Shown here piece after piece: positions 6,766 to 8,271 of a stretch of DNA of 8,271 nucleotides; within the stretch, counting starts at the first letter, position 1, and every line of letters starts with the position of its first letter. Made by a program: the position numbers and the translations under genes. Where the stretch lies: assembly GCA_012031335.1 (NCBI GenBank), contig JAAUTT010000164.1, positions 1 through 8,271 of the forward strand, read 5' to 3'. This stretch comes from Bacteroidales bacterium (GTDB lineage Bacteria > Bacteroidota > Bacteroidia > Bacteroidales > JAAUTT01). The notes beneath the pieces were generated by a model, which had not been told where the DNA came from, did not search any database, and worked only from the letters and a program-made list of their open reading frames with translations.

Positions 6766-7662
6766 ATGACTACCCGCCGAAATTTTTTACGCACTGCATT
6801 GACAGGTTCTGTGTCTTTAACAATTTTGCCGGGCATCTCTGCTCAATTTACAGCCTCCCATTCTTTTCAATTATCTTTGGGTGTTTGCACAGCTGTAGAT
6901 AATAGCAGTCTGGTAAAAAAGAATCATTTCGATTTTGTGGAAGAAACGGTATCTAGCTTCTTTATACCCGCCGAAAGTGACGAAAAGTTTGCAGAAAACC
7001 TCAACAAACTGAAACAACAGGAAATCCCGTTATATGCTGTTAACAGCTTTTTACCAGGTACTCTTAAGTGTGTTGGTCCTGATGTAAATGCGGAAGCGAT
7101 TATGAGTTATGCTGCCACCACGCTTAAAAGAATGGATCAGTCCAATGTAAGGATACTTGTTTTCGGCAGTGGTGGTTCACGTAAAATTCCCGATGGCTTT
7201 GATGCCTCAAAAGCAAGAAATCAGTTTATAGAGATCAACAAAAGAATTGCACCACTGGCTGAAAAATATAATGTCACCATTGTACTTGAACCACTCAACT
7301 ATGGAGAAACAAATCTCCTGAATACTGTTGAAGAAGGAATTGGATATGTAGATGAAATTAACCATCCAAACATCAGGTTATTGGCCGATATATATCACAT
7401 GCTAAAGAATGGCGAACCGGCAATGTCTATTATAAAGGCCGGAAAACTAATAAGGCACACGCATATTGCCGAAAAGGATCAGCGTACCGCTCCTGGTGTG
7501 GCAGGAGACGATTTCAGGCAGTATTTTAAAGCTTTGGAGACCATCCGGTTTGAAGGGAAACTGGCTATAGAATGCCGCTGGAAAAATATGGAAGCTGAAT
7601 TACCGCTGGCATTTAAAACTATTCGCAATCAAATGGAAAACAGGCTTAATCCATCATACTGA
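6766..7662 (+). CDS. Tat-exported xylose-isomerase-like TIM-barrel protein (sugar phosphate isomerase/epimerase family)
   Basis: A 298-residue member of the AP-endonuclease-2/xylose-isomerase-like TIM-barrel superfamily, which covers isomerases, epimerases and related metal-dependent enzymes. The ATG at 6766 is preferred over the in-frame 6646 start because MTTRRNFLRTALTG is a twin-arginine signal (Arg4-Arg5) followed by a hydrophobic run ending near SAQF, and because the 6646 start would read through the promoter and repeat array. Likely metal and active-site residues are Glu175 (VLEPLNYGE), Asp208 and His211 (ADIYHML), His231/His233 (HTHIAEK) and Glu269 (IECRW). All four expected metal positions of the family are present, so it is probably active. 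It is intact, and its stop lies 8 bases before the likely start of the hydrolase, implying co-transcription. The substrate cannot be assigned; an exported sugar or polyol isomerase/epimerase fits the glycan context only as inference. Confidence 0.85.
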   Translation: MTTRRNFLRTALTGSVSLTILPGISAQFTASHSFQLSLGVCTAVDNSSLVKKNHFDFVEETVSSFFIPAESDEKFAENLNKLKQQEIPLYAVNSFLPGTLKCVGPDVNAEAIMSYAATTLKRMDQSNVRILVFGSGGSRKIPDGFDASKARNQFIEINKRIAPLAEKYNVTIVLEPLNYGETNLLNTVEEGIGYVDEINHPNIRLLADIYHMLKNGEPAMSIIKAGKLIRHTHIAEKDQRTAPGVAGDDFRQYFKALETIRFEGKLAIECRWKNMEAELPLAFKTIRNQMENRLNPSY

Positions 7663-7670
7663 TTAATAGT

Positions 7671-8271
7671 ATGGAACTTTCTTTTTCGTACAAGGATATT
7701 CCCGGTATATCTTAATTCTTTTGTGGTTCCCGGGGCCGACATGGTAATGACCCGAGACAGAGACTGGCGTAAATTATATCCTTCAGCAGGACAGGATTTA
7801 TCGCGCTGGGTTCTCCGTTCGCTGATTGTAGCCAGGCAAGGATCGGTAGTTTTATTCGATACCGGTTTTGGAAATAAACAGTCTGATGATTTCTTCCGGC
7901 CCTTTCAGCTCGAAGGAGACTATACCCTCGATTCGCAGCTGAAAGATATCGGCTTAACTACCAACGACATAACCGATGTTGTATTAACACACCTGCATTA
8001 CGATCATTGTGGCGGTTGTCTGCTAAAACAGGGCGATACAATTGTGCCTGCCTTTCCCCGGGCTAAACTCTGGATTTCGGAAACACAATGGGATACTGCT
8101 AATAAGCCTGTTGAAAAAGAACGGGAATCGTTTCCGGAAGAAAACATCCAACCATTGAAGGATTATTATCCCATTCAATTAGCAGACGAGGGAGGATATT
8201 TACCGGGGATATATTTTAAAATCGTTCATGGTCATACAAGAGGACAAATCATTCCGCTTATCCGACTGGAA
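7671..8271 (+). CDS. Metallo-beta-lactamase-fold hydrolase (3' partial, probable frameshift near the start)
   Basis: A metal-dependent MBL-fold hydrolase cut by the window end. The zinc motif HLHYDH is at 7990-8007 within DVVLTHLHYDHCGG, preceded by VVLFDTGFGNK, and a further His pair (HGHTRGQ) is at 8227-8235. The opening region WRKLYPSAGQDLSRWVLRSL fits the lactonase-like MBL group, where a LYP segment precedes the first DTG strand. Frame 1 is open from 7663 to 8271 but has no normal start before 7741. ATG 7671 opens frame 3 (MELSFSYKDIP) and stops after 14 codons. Removing one C of CCC at 7701-7703 joins them as MELSFSYKDIPVYLNSF. ATG 7741 is the fallback start but would drop the first strand. 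No signal peptide is visible, so it is probably cytoplasmic. The substrate is unknown; lactones are one possibility. Confidence 0.8.

Overview
The window reads as a piece of a Bacteroidota (Bacteroidetes, probably Bacteroidales-like) chromosome or metagenomic contig. The signs are the gene families (an exported hexosaminidase with a PA14 tail, a Bacteroides-type alpha-L-fucosidase, a lipoprotein with transglutaminase and thioredoxin-like domains), the lack of consistent Shine-Dalgarno sequences, and a good TAnnTTTG-type promoter at 6730. All convincing genes are on the + strand. I saw no tRNA, rRNA, IS element, CRISPR array or integrase.

Layout. Positions 2-1373 hold the C-terminal part of a GH20 beta-N-acetylhexosaminidase with a chitobiase C-terminal domain and a PA14 domain. 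Positions 1385-2896 hold a GH29 alpha-L-fucosidase with a signal peptide. Positions 2903-5621 hold a large lipoprotein with one intact transglutaminase-like domain, a second degenerate copy and a thioredoxin-like tail. These three are tightly spaced and look like one operon for taking fucosylated, N-acetylglucosamine-containing glycoproteins or glycopeptides apart in the periplasm or at the cell surface. A 261-base gap (5622-5882) carries a palindrome and a long imperfect hairpin. Positions 5883-6452 encode a small exported cysteine-rich protein of unknown function. A 313-base gap (6453-6765) carries a degenerate array of short motifs on a 21-bp period that stops just before a Bacteroidetes-type promoter. 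That promoter should drive a Tat-exported xylose-isomerase-like TIM-barrel protein (6766-7662), followed after 8 bases by a metallo-beta-lactamase-fold hydrolase cut off by the window end.

Sequence quality. Four of the five enzyme genes are broken by single-base indels, mostly in short homopolymers, and removing them restores family-like proteins. I infer 13 indels: four in GH20, seven in GH29 (five of them within about 60 bases at 1845-1907), one in the transglutaminase gene and one in the hydrolase. This looks more like sequencing or assembly error than true decay, because the proteins are otherwise well conserved and I noticed no stop codon that needs a substitution to explain it.

The feature least explained by known gene content is the 21-bp periodic array at 6481-6712. 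Next come the duplicated and inactivated transglutaminase module and the alternative hairpins at 5645-5730.
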